Counted from the first letter of the stretch, positions 10,171 through 21,882 are shown. The stretch: DNA of 64,000 nucleotides from Oleiphilus messinensis (GCF_002162375.1 NZ_CP021425.1:1671501-1735500), one strand, 5' to 3'. The notes: a model not told the origin generated them from the sequence alone. Numbers and translations are program-made.

Positions 10171-10191
10171 GAGTGTGTAATGCACTCTGAT
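10171..10191 (+). other. Hairpin after carA
   Basis: CAGAGTG, loop TGTAATG, CACTCTG is a perfect seven-pair stem 20 bases after the carA stop. It lacks a T-run, so RNA stabilisation or pausing is as likely as termination. The rest of the 275-base carA-carB spacer shows no gene. Confidence 0.45.
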
Positions 10192-10423
10192 TAAGTTATC
10201 CCGTACTCGTTGGGAATATTCGAAATCAATTGGCTTATGGGGTCAAAAAAAAGGATCCAGTTTGCATATTGACTGGTTGGTTCTAACGCCCAACGAAGTT
10301 TTGTGGATAACACAAAGTAGTTTTTTAGATTTAAAGGCCATGATTTAGTCGGCTATCCTTGTTGCTGAGGTTAGCTGAGTTCAAGTGGCGCCACCCTGAA
10401 GTTAAGAATGGATTGGATAAGAC

Positions 10424-13400
10424 ATGCCAAAGCGTACTGATATAAACAGTATTTTGATACTAGGGGCTGGTCCCATCGTTATAGGGCAAGCGTGTGAGTT
10501 TGACTATTCTGGGGCTCAGGCTTGTAAAGCGCTCCGTGAAGAGGGTTACCGGGTCATTCTGGTGAATTCCAATCCAGCGACAATCATGACTGATCCCGCG
10601 ATGGCGGATGCAACGTATATCGAGCCTATAACCTGGAAAACCGTTGCCAAAATTATTGAGAAAGAGAAGCCTGACGCATTGTTGCCAACCATGGGCGGGC
10701 AAACGGCATTGAATTGTGCGTTGGATCTGGAGCGAGAAGGTGTTCTGGAGGCTCATGGCGTCGAAATGATTGGCGCTAACGCCGATACAATTGATAAAGC
10801 GGAAGACCGTGAGCGCTTTGATAAGGCGATGAAAGCAATAGGTTTGGAAACGCCTCGTGCGGCAATCGCGCACAGTATGGAGGAAGCGTTTCAGGTCCTT
10901 GATAGCATCGGATTTCCCTGTATTATTCGCCCCTCGTTCACCATGGGGGGGTCAGGCGGCGGTATTGCCTATAATCGCGATGAGTTTGAAGAGATTTGTA
11001 CCCGAGGTCTGGATCTGTCGCCAACCAAAGAACTCTTGATCGATGAGTCCTTGATTGGTTGGAAAGAGTATGAAATGGAAGTGGTCAGGGATAAGGCTGA
11101 CAACTGTATAATTGTTTGTTCGATTGAAAATTTCGATGCCATGGGAGTTCATACCGGGGATTCGATTACGGTTGCACCAGCGCAGACGCTGACGGATAAA
11201 GAGTATCAAATCCTCCGTAATGCCTCGCTTGCTGTGTTGCGAGAAATCGGTGTGGAAACGGGCGGATCAAATGTTCAGTTCGGGGTTAACCCCGAAGATG
11301 GGCGAATGGTTGTAATTGAGATGAACCCACGGGTTTCCCGCTCGTCTGCCCTCGCATCCAAGGCAACTGGATTCCCTATCGCAAAAGTCGCTGCCAAGTT
11401 GGCGGTTGGTTACACCCTGGATGAATTGCAAAACGATATTACGGGTGGGATTACCCCGGCTTCGTTTGAGCCTGCGATCGACTATGTCGTGACCAAGGTG
11501 CCTCGATTTACTTTTGAAAAGTTCCCTCATGTTGATGCCCGTTTGACTACGCAAATGAAGTCTGTGGGTGAGGTCATGGCGATCGGTCGTACCTTCCAGG
11601 AGTCGCTGCAAAAAGCATTGCGAGGACTTGAAGTTGGTGCCACCGGGCTCGACCCCATTCTGGATCTCAAGGATGAAGATGCGCGGGATAATCTGGTGCG
11701 TGAGCTGCGTGTGCCTGGTGCAGATCGGATCTGGTACGTGGGTGATGCTTTCCGTATGGGGCTCTCGGTGCAAGAGGTCTATGAGCTGAGTGGTATTGAT
11801 CCTTGGTACCTGATTCAGATAGAAGACCTGATAAAGGATGAAGCACAACTGGCCAAAACCGGGTTGGCAGAAATTGACTCGGATCGTATGTTTCGCCTCA
11901 AGCGTAAAGGCTTTTCAGATGCACGGCTTGCTGAGTTGTTTGGTGTCTCAGAAAAGAGCCTGCGCAAAACCCGCCATAGTTTGAATATTCGACCGGTTTA
12001 TAAGCGGGTGGACACCTGTGCGGCGGAATTTGCGTCTTCGACGGCGTACATGTATTCCACGTATGAGGAAGAGTGTGAAGCCGCACCCAGCGAACGTGAA
12101 AAAATTATTGTGATCGGTGGTGGGCCTAACCGGATTGGTCAGGGGATTGAGTTCGATTATTGTTGTGTTCATGCGGCGTTGGCGATGCGTGAAGACGGCT
12201 TTGAAACGATTATGATTAACTGTAATCCAGAGACCGTTTCCACGGATTACGACACTTCTGATCGTTTGTATTTTGAGCCCATTACGCTCGAAGATGTGTT
12301 GGAGATTGTACAAAAAGAAAAGCCTAAAGGGGTTATTGTTCACTATGGTGGACAAACGCCTTTGAAGCTTGCCCGAGGTCTTGAGGAGGCGGGTGTGCCG
12401 ATCATTGGCACCAGTCCGGACGCAATTGATCGCGCCGAAGATCGCGAGCGATTCCAGCAGATGATCGAGCGTCTGCAGCTGTTGCAGCCAGCTAATGCGA
12501 CGGTGCGTAGTCATGAAGAAGGGGTTGTGGCTGCAAAAGAAATCGGCTATCCGCTTGTGGTGCGTCCTTCCTATGTATTGGGTGGTCGCGCAATGGAAAT
12601 TGTTTATCAGGAAGATGAATTGGTACGCTATATGCGTGATGCGGTGTTGGTTTCCAATGACAGTCCCGTATTGCTGGATCACTTCCTGAATTGTGCAATT
12701 GAAGTTGATATTGATGCGGTTTCGGATGGTCAGCAGGTTGTGATTGGGGCGATTATGCAACACATAGAGCAAGCTGGTGTTCACTCAGGTGATTCAGCGT
12801 GCTCACTGCCACCTTACAGTCTGCCTGACGCTGTTCAGGATGACATGCGTGAGGTGGTTGCCAAGATGGCTCTGGAGCTTGGTGTGGTAGGCTTGATGAA
12901 TGTCCAGCTTGCTTATCAGGATGGCAAAATTTATGTCATTGAGGTAAATCCTCGAGCTTCTCGCACTGTCCCGTTTGTATCAAAGGCAATTGGCGCATCA
13001 CTTGCTAAAATCGCGGCCCGGTGCATGGCAGGTAAAACGTTGCAGGATCAAGGTTTTACGACTGAGATTGTGCCAACTCATTACTTTGTGAAAGAGTCTG
13101 TTTTCCCGTTCAATAAATTCCCGGGAGTTGACCCGATATTGGGGCCGGAGATGAAATCTACCGGTGAAGTAATGGGAATTGGCGAGAGTTTCGATGAAGC
13201 TTTCAGTAAAGGTTCTCTCGCAGCTGGTGAGCGTTTGCCAAGCGGAGGGCTTGCTTTTATTAGTGTTCGGGATGCAGACAAGCCCAGTGTTGCGCAACTT
13301 GCTCAAGATTTGGTCGAGGCTGGCTTTGAGTTGTGTGCCACCAGTGGCACGGCCAAGTCAATCGAATCTGCAGGAATCAGTGTTGAGAAGGTGAACAAGG

Positions 13401-13642
13401 TCAGAGAGGGTCGCCCCCATATTGTTGACAAAATCAAAAATGATGAAGTTGCATTAATTATTAATACAACTGAAGGCCGGAAGGCTATTGCTGATTCGGC
13501 TCAGATTCGACAGTCTGCTCTGCAACACAAAGTTACCTATACCACGACGCTCGCGGGTGGTGAGGCGTTTTGCCGGGCAATCAAGTTTGGCCCGGAAAAA
13601 GTGGTTAGACGTTTACAGGATTTACACGCAGGAAATAAATAA
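10424..13642 (+). CDS. carB: Carbamoyl phosphate synthetase large chain
   Basis: A 1072-residue synthetase with two homologous halves. Each half has a preATP-grasp and an ATP-grasp domain: the first opens with [21 protein letters not shown] and carries [15 protein letters not shown]; the second opens near residue 560 with [19 protein letters not shown] and carries [14 protein letters not shown]. The first half phosphorylates bicarbonate, the second carbamate. The C-terminal MGS-like allosteric domain (about 940-1072) has [11 protein letters not shown] and [14 protein letters not shown]. Full length. It overlaps greA by one base at TAATG, so the two are likely translationally coupled. Confidence 0.98.
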   Translation: MPKRTDINSILILGAGPIVIGQACEFDYSGAQACKALREEGYRVILVNSNPATIMTDPAMADATYIEPITWKTVAKIIEKEKPDALLPTMGGQTALNCALDLEREGVLEAHGVEMIGANADTIDKAEDRERFDKAMKAIGLETPRAAIAHSMEEAFQVLDSIGFPCIIRPSFTMGGSGGGIAYNRDEFEEICTRGLDLSPTKELLIDESLIGWKEYEMEVVRDKADNCIIVCSIENFDAMGVHTGDSITVAPAQTLTDKEYQILRNASLAVLREIGVETGGSNVQFGVNPEDGRMVVIEMNPRVSRSSALASKATGFPIAKVAAKLAVGYTLDELQNDITGGITPASFEPAIDYVVTKVPRFTFEKFPHVDARLTTQMKSVGEVMAIGRTFQESLQKALRGLEVGATGLDPILDLKDEDARDNLVRELRVPGADRIWYVGDAFRMGLSVQEVYELSGIDPWYLIQIEDLIKDEAQLAKTGLAEIDSDRMFRLKRKGFSDARLAELFGVSEKSLRKTRHSLNIRPVYKRVDTCAAEFASSTAYMYSTYEEECEAAPSEREKIIVIGGGPNRIGQGIEFDYCCVHAALAMREDGFETIMINCNPETVSTDYDTSDRLYFEPITLEDVLEIVQKEKPKGVIVHYGGQTPLKLARGLEEAGVPIIGTSPDAIDRAEDRERFQQMIERLQLLQPANATVRSHEEGVVAAKEIGYPLVVRPSYVLGGRAMEIVYQEDELVRYMRDAVLVSNDSPVLLDHFLNCAIEVDIDAVSDGQQVVIGAIMQHIEQAGVHSGDSACSLPPYSLPDAVQDDMREVVAKMALELGVVGLMNVQLAYQDGKIYVIEVNPRASRTVPFVSKAIGASLAKIAARCMAGKTLQDQGFTTEIVPTHYFVKESVFPFNKFPGVDPILGPEMKSTGEVMGIGESFDEAFSKGSLAAGERLPSGGLAFISVRDADKPSVAQLAQDLVEAGFELCATSGTAKSIESAGISVEKVNKVREGRPHIVDKIKNDEVALIINTTEGRKAIADSAQIRQSALQHKVTYTTTLAGGEAFCRAIKFGPEKVVRRLQDLHAGNK

Positions 13643-14118
13643 TGAACAAGATTCCGATGACGGTCGAAGGTGAAGCGGCCTTACGTGAAGAACTGACCAA
13701 ATTGAAAACTGAAGATCGACCCAGGGTGATTGAAGCCATTGCTGATGCACGCGAACATGGTGACCTGAAAGAAAATGCAGAATACCATGCTGCCCGTGAA
13801 CAGCAGAGCTTTATCGAGGGGCGGATTCAGGAGATTGAGGGTAAGCTGTCTAACGCTCAGGTTATTGATGTCAAGGCCCTTGACAATACCGGTAAGGTTA
13901 TATTTGGTACTACGGTTGACATTATTAACCTTGATACCGACGATAAGGTTACTTATCGAATTGTGGGTGATGATGAAGCAGATATCAAAGCAGGTAAGAT
14001 TTCGGTGTCATCTCCAATTGCGCGAGCGTTGATTGGTAAGCTTGTGGGCGATATCGTTGCGGTTCAGGTACCAAGTGGGCTGGTAGAGTACGAAATCGAT
14101 GAGGTTCACCACCTCTAA
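13642..14118 (+). CDS. greA: Transcript cleavage factor GreA
   Basis: A 158-residue factor that enters the RNA polymerase secondary channel and induces cleavage of backtracked RNA. The N-terminal coiled coil carries the functional tip with the acidic pair in [20 protein letters not shown]; the C-terminal FKBP-like domain has [18 protein letters not shown]. Length is exactly that of E. coli GreA. The ATG overlaps the carB stop by one base, and a strong terminator follows within 10 bases. Confidence 0.98.
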   Translation: MNKIPMTVEGEAALREELTKLKTEDRPRVIEAIADAREHGDLKENAEYHAAREQQSFIEGRIQEIEGKLSNAQVIDVKALDNTGKVIFGTTVDIINLDTDDKVTYRIVGDDEADIKAGKISVSSPIARALIGKLVGDIVAVQVPSGLVEYEIDEVHHL

Positions 14119-14123
14119 TACAT

Positions 14124-14153
14124 AAAAATGCCGGAATGTTCCGGCATTTTTTT
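14124..14153 (+). terminator. Bidirectional terminator after greA
   Basis: AAAAATGCCGGAA, loop TG, TTCCGGCATTTTTTT: a near-perfect stem with a T-run on both strands. It can stop greA and, in reverse, the convergent yhbY. Confidence 0.9.
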
Positions 14154-14188
14154 CCAGTCTCAGCCTGGCGGGCTGGGTTGAGACTGGA
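14153..14188. repeat. Second inverted repeat between greA and yhbY
   Basis: TCCAGTCTCA at 14153-14162 is perfectly complementary to TGAGACTGGA at 14179-14188, with an inner GCC/GGC pair. It abuts the greA terminator; ATAATCATTTTTTC follows on the plus strand, so it may be a back-up terminator. Confidence 0.6.
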
Positions 14189-14254
14189 TAATCATTTTTT
14201 CAGTTTGGGTGTTTTTTGTTTTGTATTCGCGCTTATCTTGATTGTTCCATCGCG

Positions 14255-14566
14255 CTATTGGGCTGCTTTGAGGATGTTTGAAAGTTTCGGGTTCGGTTTA
14301 GGGTTTCGTCGAACGATGATCGCCATTTTACCGATGATTTGAACCAGTTCAGACTGACTTGAACTCACGAGTTCATCTACGATCACTTGACGGTCTTCTT
14401 TCTCGCCAATATTGATTTTTATTTTGATCAGTTCATGGTCGTTTAAAGCTCGGTCCACTTCCGCCAGGAGTCCTTCACTCAATCCCTTATCGCCAATTAT
14501 CACGATCGGATTCAGGTTATGGGCGATTGCTTTATATTGTCTTTTTTGCTCATTGGAAAGCGGCAT
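14255..14566 (-). CDS. yhbY: YhbY family RNA-binding protein (CRM domain)
   Basis: A 103-residue single-domain CRM (CRS1-YhbY) protein that binds precursor rRNA in the large ribosomal subunit. The start at 14566 (MPLSNEQKRQYKAIAHNLNP) matches the family N-terminus; the diagnostic GxxG loop appears in VIIGDKGLSEGL, followed by HELIKIKI and VQIIGKMAIIVRRNPKPN. It is convergent with greA and divergent from rlmE, with about 220 bases between the two starts. The same neighbour pair yhbY/rlmE is conserved in gammaproteobacteria. Confidence 0.93.
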   Translation of the reverse strand: MPLSNEQKRQYKAIAHNLNPIVIIGDKGLSEGLLAEVDRALNDHELIKIKINIGEKEDRQVIVDELVSSSQSELVQIIGKMAIIVRRNPKPNPKLSNILKAAQ

Positions 14567-14786
14567 AGGAAATGGTCTCAATTCGTTGTGCAGGGTTTTC
14601 GTCTATCGCAGATTCAGGTGTATATCTGAACTATAATCCTTTAGTCTATTCAGTGCGGGATCAAGCTTGATCTGGTTTTAGGTTGCTCTGAAATCAAAGG
14701 GAGGTTCCGATCTGCAGGAATGGTGAATTTTACCACGACGAAGTAGTATGATTGAAATAATTATTTAACGAGTGTGGGGAGCTGAA

Positions 14787-15407
14787 TTGGCACGTTCTAA
14801 ATCCAGTGGCAAATGGTTGAAGGAGCATTTTTCAGACCAATATGTCAAGCAGTCACAGCAGGATGGATATCGCTCAAGAGCGAGTTACAAACTGGTGGAA
14901 TTGCTTGAGAAAGATAAGTTGATTCGTCCGGGAATGGTGGTGGTTGATCTGGGGGCCGCGCCTGGTGGTTGGTCACAAGTGGCCGCTGAGCGAGTCGGTA
15001 ACAACGGTGTGGTGATTGCCAGCGATATTTTGCCTATGGATCAATTGGCGGGAGTGGAGTTCATTCAGGGAGACTTTACTGAGGACGTTGTGTTTGAACA
15101 AATACTGTCAGTGATAGGAAATCGACCGGTAGACCTTGTAATTTCAGATATGGCCCCCAATATGAGTGGTATGGCTGCGGTGGACATACCCAAGTCGATG
15201 TATCTGGTTGAGTTAGCCTATGATTTGGCAACTCGTGTACTGACTCCGGGTGGAGCATTTTTGACCAAGGTGTTTCAGGGGGAGGGGCTTGATCAGATGG
15301 TGCGGGATATGCGTCAATCGTTTAATCAGGTGTACAGTCGAAAGCCGGATGCCTCCCGGTCGCGTTCCAGAGAGATTTACCAAGTCTGTAAGGGCTTCAA
15401 AGGGTAA
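14787..15407 (+). CDS. rlmE: 23S rRNA 2'-O-methyltransferase RlmE (FtsJ/RrmJ)
   Basis: A 206-residue methyltransferase that modifies U2552 in the A-loop of 23S rRNA. Motifs are the N-terminal [28 protein letters not shown] (shown only in part as the substrate region), the SAM-binding [14 protein letters not shown], the acidic residue in [11 protein letters not shown] and the catalytic Lys in [10 protein letters not shown], giving the K-D-K-E tetrad. The start is TTG 14787 behind GGGGAG; the upstream ATG at 14772 would add five residues not seen in the family. It precedes ftsH as in E. coli, where the pair is heat induced; no sigma-32 site was clear here. Confidence 0.95.
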   Translation: MARSKSSGKWLKEHFSDQYVKQSQQDGYRSRASYKLVELLEKDKLIRPGMVVVDLGAAPGGWSQVAAERVGNNGVVIASDILPMDQLAGVEFIQGDFTEDVVFEQILSVIGNRPVDLVISDMAPNMSGMAAVDIPKSMYLVELAYDLATRVLTPGGAFLTKVFQGEGLDQMVRDMRQSFNQVYSRKPDASRSRSREIYQVCKGFKG

Positions 15408-15565
15408 GTGTGGTCTGTTTTCGGCAATTAACATTGGTTTCAAAGAATAGGTCAGAATTAGTCTTTGTTACGTAGAATGACTGGTTTCGGTTCCTGACAT
15501 ATAGTATGTTAGGAGCATACCCGTCTGGTGCTAACATTTTACAGAGAAGGAAAGAGGATCGTCTC

Positions 15566-17500
15566 TTGAACGATATGGCTAAAAATCTTGTACTCTGGCT
15601 CATCATAGCCGCCGTCTTGCTTACTGTTTTCAACAATTTCAACCCGAGTCGAAGTTCGGACACCCTTGAGTATTCTGAATTTGTAGAAATGGTTCAATCC
15701 GGTCAGGTAAATAAAGTAGTTATCGACGGGTTATATATTGAAGGTACGCGTACCGATGGGACTCGCTTCGAGTCGATACGCCCTAATGTGCCAGATCTCA
15801 AATTGATCGATGATCTATTGGAACACAAAGTGATAATCGAAGGCCGTGAGCCTGAGAAGCAGAGTATCTGGACCCAGTTGCTGGTTGCGTCATTCCCGAT
15901 TCTTGTGATTATTGCTGTGTTTATGTTCTTCATGCGTCAGATGCAAGGTGGCGGTGGTGGCAAAGGGCCCATGTCCTTTGGCAAGAGTAAAGCGCGCCTG
16001 ATGGGAGAAGATCAGATTAAAACCACTTTCGCCGATGTTGCGGGTGTGGACGAAGCGAAAGAGGATGTGAAAGAACTGGTTGAATTCCTTCGTGATCCAA
16101 GTAAGTTTCAGCGACTTGGTGGTCGCATTCCGCGCGGTGTGTTGATGGTCGGTCCGCCGGGAACCGGTAAAACATTGCTGGCAAAAGCGATTGCGGGTGA
16201 AGCGAAAGTTCCTTTTTTCTCTATTTCCGGTTCTGATTTTGTCGAGATGTTTGTTGGTGTGGGTGCTTCCCGTGTGCGAGACATGTTCGATCAGGCGAAG
16301 AAACAGTCCCCTTGTATTATTTTTATCGATGAAATCGATGCGGTTGGTCGTCATCGTGGTGCTGGCCTTGGAGGTGGGCATGATGAGCGCGAGCAAACAC
16401 TTAACCAGTTGTTGGTTGAAATGGATGGTTTCGAAGGGAATGAGGGGGTAATCGTTATCGCCGCAACAAACCGTCCAGATGTTTTGGATCCGGCGCTGCT
16501 TCGTCCGGGTCGATTTGATCGTCAGGTTGTTGTAAATCTACCTGATATCATTGGACGGGAGCACATTCTCAAAGTCCACATGGGTAAAGTGCCTCTGGAA
16601 GATGGTGTTGATCCTGCGGTGATTGCGCGCGGTACGCCCGGGTTCTCCGGTGCGGACTTGGCAAACCTGGTCAATGAGGCTGCATTGTTCGCTGCTCGTG
16701 CAAATCGTCGATTGGTCGGGATGAAAGAGTTGGAGTTGGCTAAAGATAAGATCATGATGGGGGCGGAGCGCAAATCCATGGTGATGTCTGAGCATGAAAA
16801 GCGCAATACTGCATACCATGAGGCGGGACATGCTATCGTTGGGCGCTTGATGCCAGAGCATGATCCGGTATACAAGGTGAGTATCATACCCCGTGGGAGA
16901 GCGTTGGGTGTGACCATGTTTCTGCCTGAGGAAGATCGTTACAGTCATAGTCGTCGTTTTCTCGTTAGCCAGATTTGCAGCTTGTTTGGCGGCCGGATCG
17001 CGGAAGAGTTAACGTTAGGTAAGGAGGGTGTGACTACTGGTGCATCCAATGATATCAAGCGGGCTACCGAGCTTTCCCGTAATATGGTGACCAAATGGGG
17101 GTTGTCAGAGAAATTGGGGCCCCTGATGTACGATGACGAAAGCGAAGAAGTGTTTTTGGGGCGCTCAGCAGGTCATGCACAAAAAGTTTATTCACCCGAA
17201 ACTGCACAGAGAATTGACGAAGAGGTGCGCACGATTATTGATGATTGCTACGAAATGGCGCATCAATTATTGGTGGATAATATGGAAAAACTGCATCTGA
17301 TGGCCGAAGCCCTGATGAAGTATGAGACAATAGACAGTCTGCAAATCGACGACATTATGGCAGGTAAGGAGCCTCGTCCACCGAAAGGTTGGGGAGGTGA
17401 GCCGCCCTCTGGTCAGGCCGCGGGTGGGGATAGCAGTTCAAAAGTGCATACAGAAAAGCCAACTGATACAGGTATCGGTGGTACCGCTGGCGAGCACTAA
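15566..17500 (+). CDS. ftsH: ATP-dependent zinc metalloprotease FtsH
   Basis: A 644-residue membrane-anchored AAA+ protease for quality control and regulated proteolysis of membrane and soluble proteins. TM1 spans about residues 8-26 ([14 protein letters not shown]) and TM2 about 105-125, with a periplasmic domain between. The AAA module has Walker A GPPGTGKT, Walker [13 protein letters not shown] and the second region of homology ending in RPGRFDRQV. The zinc site is HEAGH, in [13 protein letters not shown]. The TTG at 15566 (MNDMAKNL) is preferred over ATG 15575, because AAAGAGGA at 15551-15558 is spaced correctly only for TTG. It follows rlmE and is followed by a terminator. Confidence 0.97.
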   Translation: MNDMAKNLVLWLIIAAVLLTVFNNFNPSRSSDTLEYSEFVEMVQSGQVNKVVIDGLYIEGTRTDGTRFESIRPNVPDLKLIDDLLEHKVIIEGREPEKQSIWTQLLVASFPILVIIAVFMFFMRQMQGGGGGKGPMSFGKSKARLMGEDQIKTTFADVAGVDEAKEDVKELVEFLRDPSKFQRLGGRIPRGVLMVGPPGTGKTLLAKAIAGEAKVPFFSISGSDFVEMFVGVGASRVRDMFDQAKKQSPCIIFIDEIDAVGRHRGAGLGGGHDEREQTLNQLLVEMDGFEGNEGVIVIAATNRPDVLDPALLRPGRFDRQVVVNLPDIIGREHILKVHMGKVPLEDGVDPAVIARGTPGFSGADLANLVNEAALFAARANRRLVGMKELELAKDKIMMGAERKSMVMSEHEKRNTAYHEAGHAIVGRLMPEHDPVYKVSIIPRGRALGVTMFLPEEDRYSHSRRFLVSQICSLFGGRIAEELTLGKEGVTTGASNDIKRATELSRNMVTKWGLSEKLGPLMYDDESEEVFLGRSAGHAQKVYSPETAQRIDEEVRTIIDDCYEMAHQLLVDNMEKLHLMAEALMKYETIDSLQIDDIMAGKEPRPPKGWGGEPPSGQAAGGDSSSKVHTEKPTDTGIGGTAGEH

Positions 17501-17543
17501 TCTATTCTTAAGAAAGATTTAATGGGTAGAGTTGTACAGTGAT

Positions 17544-17576
17544 AAGGCGCTGGACTTTCAGTCTGGCGCCTTTTTT
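17544..17576 (+). terminator. Terminator after ftsH
   Basis: AGGCGC and GACT pair with AGTC and GCGCCT around the loop TTC, followed by six T. Confidence 0.85.
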
Positions 17577-17698
17577 GTTTCTGGTGAAGTAGAATTGCTG
17601 CGGATACATGGAGGTTTTTAAGAGATGCGGATTTTAGTTTGGTGTTGTATGAATTGCATTGAATACAGGAATTGTAGGGTGGGTTTGAAATTCAGGGG

Positions 17699-18538
17699 AT
17701 GGGAATGAGAATAGGATCTCGTCAATTTGAGGACGGATTGCCTCTCGTGATGGGAGTATTAAATGTTACTCCAGACTCATTTTCCGATGGGGGGCGTTTC
17801 ACGCAAGGTGATGTGGCACTGAAGCAAGCTGAACGAATGGTCAGTGAAGGTGCTTCAATAATTGATATTGGTGGTGAGTCAACGAGGCCTGGGGCAAAAC
17901 CTGTTTCCGTTCAGGAGGAAGTAGATCGTGTGATGCCGATCGTGGAGCGGGTTAATGGTGAATTGGATGTTGCTATTTCTGTGGATACGAGCTCCCCTGA
18001 GTTGATGGCGCTAGCGATTTCGGCAGGGGTGGATTTAATAAACGATGTTCGTGCGTTGACAAGCTCTGGGGCGATAGAGTCTGTACTTTCTGCTGATGTG
18101 AGTGTGTGTTTGATGCACATGCAGGGTACGCCCGGGACAATGCAGAGCAATCCGGATTATGATTCAGTGACTGGTGAGGTTTTCCGGTTTCTGGAGGCGC
18201 GAACCCAGGCTTGTATAGAGGCTGGGATTGAGCGCGCAAGAATTATCCTGGATCCCGGGTTTGGGTTTGGCAAAAAGCTTGAACATAATCTTTCCCTTTT
18301 GGCGAATCTGGGGGATTTGTCTGCACTTAATCAGCCTATACTGATAGGTGTATCCAGAAAATCGATGTTTGGTGACTTGTTGGGTCGACCGGTTGATGAG
18401 CGTTTAATTGGAAGTGTGGTTGCCGCAGCCCTGGCTGTTGAGCGGGGCGCTTCTATTATTCGTGTGCACGATGTTGGCGAAACTTTGGATGCGTTGAAAG
18501 TCGTTACAGCGGTGAGGAATGTGGGTAATGGGAAGTAA
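17699..18538 (+). CDS. folP: Dihydropteroate synthase FolP
   Basis: A 279-residue TIM-barrel enzyme joining p-aminobenzoate and dihydropterin pyrophosphate, the sulfonamide target. Signature 1 is [16 protein letters not shown], signature 2 [11 protein letters not shown], and further on are [20 protein letters not shown] and [20 protein letters not shown] near the end binds the pterin/phosphate side. Length is normal. The start may be ATG 17699 or the in-frame ATG 17705. It overlaps glmM by 11 bases, so the two form a folP-glmM unit as in E. coli. Confidence 0.96.
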   Translation: MGMRIGSRQFEDGLPLVMGVLNVTPDSFSDGGRFTQGDVALKQAERMVSEGASIIDIGGESTRPGAKPVSVQEEVDRVMPIVERVNGELDVAISVDTSSPELMALAISAGVDLINDVRALTSSGAIESVLSADVSVCLMHMQGTPGTMQSNPDYDSVTGEVFRFLEARTQACIEAGIERARIILDPGFGFGKKLEHNLSLLANLGDLSALNQPILIGVSRKSMFGDLLGRPVDERLIGSVVAAALAVERGASIIRVHDVGETLDALKVVTAVRNVGNGK

Positions 18539-19868
18539 GAAATATTTTGGTACGGACGGCATTAGAGGGGCCGTGGGGCGGGAACCGATTACGCCGGAGT
18601 TCATGTTGAAGTTGGGGTGGGCTGTTGGAAAAGTCTTTTCTCAAGATGGTGCTGATGGTCGGGTGTTGATTGGTAAGGATACTCGTATCTCTGGTTATAT
18701 GTTTGAGTCTGCACTTGAGGCGGGGTTGTCCGCTGCAGGTGTTAATGTCAGTTTGCTTGGGCCAATGCCTACGCCAGCAATCGCTTATTTGACGCGAACA
18801 TTTCGTGCTGCTGCAGGTATTGTTATAAGTGCCTCGCATAATCCGCATTATGATAATGGTATCAAGTTTTTCTCGGCGGATGGCGCCAAACTTGATGACC
18901 GTATCGAGTTCGAAATTGAGTCTTATCTGGAGAAAGATGTCGAGGTGGTAGAGTCACATCGCCTGGGTAAGGCTCGCCGGATTGAGGATGCGGTTGGTCG
19001 GTATGTGGAGTTTTGTAAAAGCACTGTGCCGTCGAGTATGTCGCTGGACGGGCTGAAGATTGTTCTGGATTGTGCGCATGGCGCAACCTATCAAGTGGCG
19101 CCCTTAGTGTTTAGTGAGCTTGGTGCGCAGGTTGAGAGTCTGGGAGTGTCGCCTAATGGGCTTAATATTAATAAGCAGCAAGGGTCAACTCAACCTGAAA
19201 ATTTGCAGAACGAAGTCGTTCAGCGCGGTGCTCATTTAGGTATAGCGTTTGATGGCGATGGCGATAGGGTTGTGATGGTTGATCACCGGGGAGAGTTGGT
19301 TGATGGTGACGAGTTAATTTATATTATCGCTAAAAGTCGCCAGCGCGCAGGTCGCTTACGTGGTGGAGTTGTGGGTACGTTAATGACGAACTTTGGCGCT
19401 GAGCTTGCGTTTCGGGAAATGGGGATTCCATTTGAGCGGGCTAAAGTAGGCGACAGGTATGTAATGGAAAGGTTGGTTAAAAATGACTGGTTGTTAGGTG
19501 GCGAAGGGTCCGGTCATATCGTTTGCCGTGATAATACCACCACAGGAGATGGGATTATCTCGGCGTTGCAGGTGTTGATTGCCTTGAGGGAGGAGGGTTG
19601 TACCTTGCATGAACTCAAGGCTGGTATGCACAAGCTGCCGCAAAAAATGGTTAACGTGAAAGTGGCGGAACGATTTGATCCGATGACGAAAGCTGACATC
19701 AGTGATGCTGTTGCTCGGGCTGAAGTGCGTTTGGCCGGGGCCGGGCGTGTTTTGCTTCGGGCTTCTGGTACTGAACCCTTGATCAGGGTTATGGTTGAGG
19801 GCGATGAGGCTGAGTTGGTTGATCAGTTGGTCGAAGAATTGGCTGCTGTTGTTAAAGCTGCTGTGTGA
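18528..19868 (+). CDS. glmM: Phosphoglucosamine mutase GlmM
   Basis: A 446-residue mutase converting glucosamine-6-phosphate to glucosamine-1-phosphate for UDP-GlcNAc, peptidoglycan and [17 protein letters not shown] opens the protein; the phosphoserine loop is [19 protein letters not shown] near residue 102; the Mg site is [13 protein letters not shown]; the sugar-binding loop is GGEGSGH; the phosphate-binding loop is [14 protein letters not shown]. Length equals the E. coli enzyme (445). The start at 18528 (MGSKKYF) is chosen over 18519. It overlaps the end of folP. Confidence 0.97.
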   Translation: MGSKKYFGTDGIRGAVGREPITPEFMLKLGWAVGKVFSQDGADGRVLIGKDTRISGYMFESALEAGLSAAGVNVSLLGPMPTPAIAYLTRTFRAAAGIVISASHNPHYDNGIKFFSADGAKLDDRIEFEIESYLEKDVEVVESHRLGKARRIEDAVGRYVEFCKSTVPSSMSLDGLKIVLDCAHGATYQVAPLVFSELGAQVESLGVSPNGLNINKQQGSTQPENLQNEVVQRGAHLGIAFDGDGDRVVMVDHRGELVDGDELIYIIAKSRQRAGRLRGGVVGTLMTNFGAELAFREMGIPFERAKVGDRYVMERLVKNDWLLGGEGSGHIVCRDNTTTGDGIISALQVLIALREEGCTLHELKAGMHKLPQKMVNVKVAERFDPMTKADISDAVARAEVRLAGAGRVLLRASGTEPLIRVMVEGDEAELVDQLVEELAAVVKAAV

Positions 19869-19969
19869 ATTTTGATCTTGGTTTGGCGGTTCATATCTTT
19901 CCCTGCAGGTGCTTGTAACTTGACTGGAAGTCGGGTAGTATTTGCGCCTCTTTGAAAACAGAGTGGGTT

Positions 19970-20713
19970 ATGCGTAAGAAACTGGTTGCTGCTAATTGGA
20001 AGCTCAATGGATCGCCTGAATTTGTTGATTCAATGATGTTTGAACTGGCGAAAGTGAAGTGTGATACAGTTGATTGTGCCGTTTTTCCTCCTTTTGTTTT
20101 TATACCGCAGGTAAAAAGTGCTCTTCCCGCTGGATGGCAGTTAGGCGCACAAAATGTATCGCTCTACGAACAAGGGGCTTTCACTGGTGAAGTAGCTGCT
20201 GACATGGTGGTGGCTTGTGGTGGGAGTTTAGCTCTTGTCGGTCATTCCGAACGGCGCTCCTTGTTCGCTGAAACAGATGCTGAGGTCGCGAAGAAAGTGG
20301 CTGTGGCTTTAAAATCCGGTATGGATGTGGTGCTATGTGTGGGTGAGTCCCTCGCTGAGCGGAACTCGGATGAAACAATGGCTGTTATTCAGCGCCAGCT
20401 CGAGGCGGGCTTTAGTCTGGTCTCACCGGAGGATGTCAGTCGGGTTTGCGTTGCTTATGAGCCGGTCTGGGCCATCGGTACGGGTGTGACAGCAACTCCA
20501 GAGCAGGCTCAGGAGGTGCATCATAATATTCGTGCTTTGTTGAGGGTTCTTCAGCCGGGCGCTGAGAGTGCGGTAAGGATTATTTATGGTGGAAGCGTCA
20601 AAGCAGCTAATGTTTCTGATTTGTTCGTGATGCCGGATATCGACGGAGCGCTTGTTGGTGGTGCTTCTCTTGATGCAAAAGAATTTTCAGCAATTTGTGA
20701 AGCTGCAAGGTAG
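19970..20713 (+). CDS. tpiA: Triosephosphate isomerase
   Basis: A 247-residue TIM-barrel isomerase interconverting dihydroxyacetone phosphate and glyceraldehyde-3-phosphate. The active-site Lys is in AANWKLNGS, the catalytic His region is GHSERRSLF, the catalytic Glu is in AYEPVWAIGTG and the phosphate-gripping end has IIYGGSVKAAN and DGALVGGASL. The ATG at 19970 (MRKKLVAANWK) is selected on family match. The gene is followed after six bases by secG, the arrangement of pseudomonads. Confidence 0.97.
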   Translation: MRKKLVAANWKLNGSPEFVDSMMFELAKVKCDTVDCAVFPPFVFIPQVKSALPAGWQLGAQNVSLYEQGAFTGEVAADMVVACGGSLALVGHSERRSLFAETDAEVAKKVAVALKSGMDVVLCVGESLAERNSDETMAVIQRQLEAGFSLVSPEDVSRVCVAYEPVWAIGTGVTATPEQAQEVHHNIRALLRVLQPGAESAVRIIYGGSVKAANVSDLFVMPDIDGALVGGASLDAKEFSAICEAAR

Positions 20714-20719
20714 TTTTTG

Positions 20720-21154
20720 ATGGAATGGTTAGAGACTCTGGTTAGTGTTGGGCATGTTCTCGCGTGTGCGGGGCTCGTGGCTCTTGTGCTCTTGCAGCAT
20801 GGTAAAGGGGCTGATGCGGGTGCAGCATTTGGTGGTGGTGCATCGCAAACCGTTTTTGGAAGCCAGGGTAGTGCATCGTTCTTGTCCAGGGTGACGGCGT
20901 GGTTAGCCGTGATATTTTTTGCGACAAGCTTTGGTTTGGCGGTATTTGCCAAGCAGCGTGCGGAATCCATGGTGGATCAGGGGTTGGCTCCAGAGTTGGT
21001 GTCTGTGCCAGCGCTGGATCAAGTCTCTGAAGGTGAAGGGGTGTCTGAGAGTTCAAGTACTCAACTTGAAAGTTCAGAACTGGCTGAAAAAAGCTTGCCT
21101 TCTGAATCTGGTGTGCTAGAATCCGGCGCCGAGTCAGCACCTGAGCTTGAGTGA
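20720..21154 (+). CDS. secG: Preprotein translocase subunit SecG
   Basis: A 144-residue inner-membrane subunit of the SecYEG channel. TM1 is at about residues 3-22 ([20 protein letters not shown]), followed by the family motif [31 protein letters not shown] and TM2 at about 55-75. The C-terminal tail of about 60 residues is a Ser/Glu-rich, probably disordered extension, longer than in E. coli SecG (110 aa). ATG 20720 is chosen; the TTG just before it is also in frame. It sits between tpiA and a tRNA-Leu gene. Confidence 0.93.
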   Translation: MEWLETLVSVGHVLACAGLVALVLLQHGKGADAGAAFGGGASQTVFGSQGSASFLSRVTAWLAVIFFATSFGLAVFAKQRAESMVDQGLAPELVSVPALDQVSEGEGVSESSSTQLESSELAEKSLPSESGVLESGAESAPELE

Positions 21155-21177
21155 AGTTTGGTTTGATTTTTTGTAAT

Positions 21178-21262
21178 GCCGAAGTGGTGGAATTGGTAGA
21201 CACGCTATCTTGAGGGGGTAGTGGCGTAAGCCGTGCCGGTTCAAGTCCGGCCTTCGGCACCA
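21178..21262 (+). tRNA. tRNA-Leu (anticodon GAG)
   Basis: An 85-base tRNA with the acceptor stem GCCGAAG/CTTCGGC, the D-arm GTGGAATTGGTAGAC, the anticodon stem-loop CTATC-TTGAGGG-GGTAG (anticodon GAG at 21212-21214), the long class II variable arm, the T-arm CCGG-TTCAAGT-CCGG and an encoded CCA at 21260-21262. A TTTTT run follows. The secG-tRNA-Leu linkage is conserved in gammaproteobacteria. The elongator or initiator tRNA-Met that follows in several relatives was not found. Confidence 0.97.
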
Positions 21263-21882
21263 TTTTTAACTTGAGTTTGTTTGTTGTTAATTCTAATGGC
21301 TTGTTACTCAGAAAGTATTTATCTGATGCACCATGTTAGGATTCGCTAATTTCGGATTGCCGGTTCTGCGGTTGTTCCTCCCAGGCAAACTTGAACGTCG
21401 TCACTCATTTGAGAATGGCGATTAGGTTTAAGAATACTGTCAGGCTCCTTTTTCTTTTGGAATCAGAAAGTGTCAGTTAGGGTGTCATTGGTCGCTTTGC
21501 AGTGATTACTTCGCTTTCGAGTGACAATGGTGGGCATGTGCTGGTTCTGGTTGAGTTTGCTTGACCAATGCGTAATCAATCAATATAATTCGCCACCAGT
21601 TTGGGTGTTGCAGTCTGCTGTTGTTGGCGATTCTCATCTTGGTAAGAGCGAAGCCTGAATGCCAGTGGCTTTCAGTCGATGTGCTCTAGGCTAATCGGCC
21701 TTTCCATGTCATTTAGTCTGAGCATTAATAGTCCGCTGTTGTATGAGTGCTTCGTCTCTGGTGTATTCGACTGATTACGGACTGTTTAGTGTATTTTGAC
21801 TAGTCGGTATTGTTTTCCATTTCGGGTTTCGCAGATTAGCGGTTTCCTGACGGGTGCTCTAGGATTAGAGTGCTTGAAAATT

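Noticed and set aside
11948-12784. 278-codon open frame on the minus strand inside carB
   Set aside because: It lies entirely antisense to a conserved catalytic region, has no ribosome binding site and an amino acid composition (Asn, Ile, Arg, His-rich) typical of antisense shadows.
20742-21263. 173-codon minus-strand frame over secG and tRNA-Leu
   Set aside because: It includes the tRNA antisense; the opening VPKAGLEPARLTPLP is the well-known false translation of tRNA-Leu antisense sequence.
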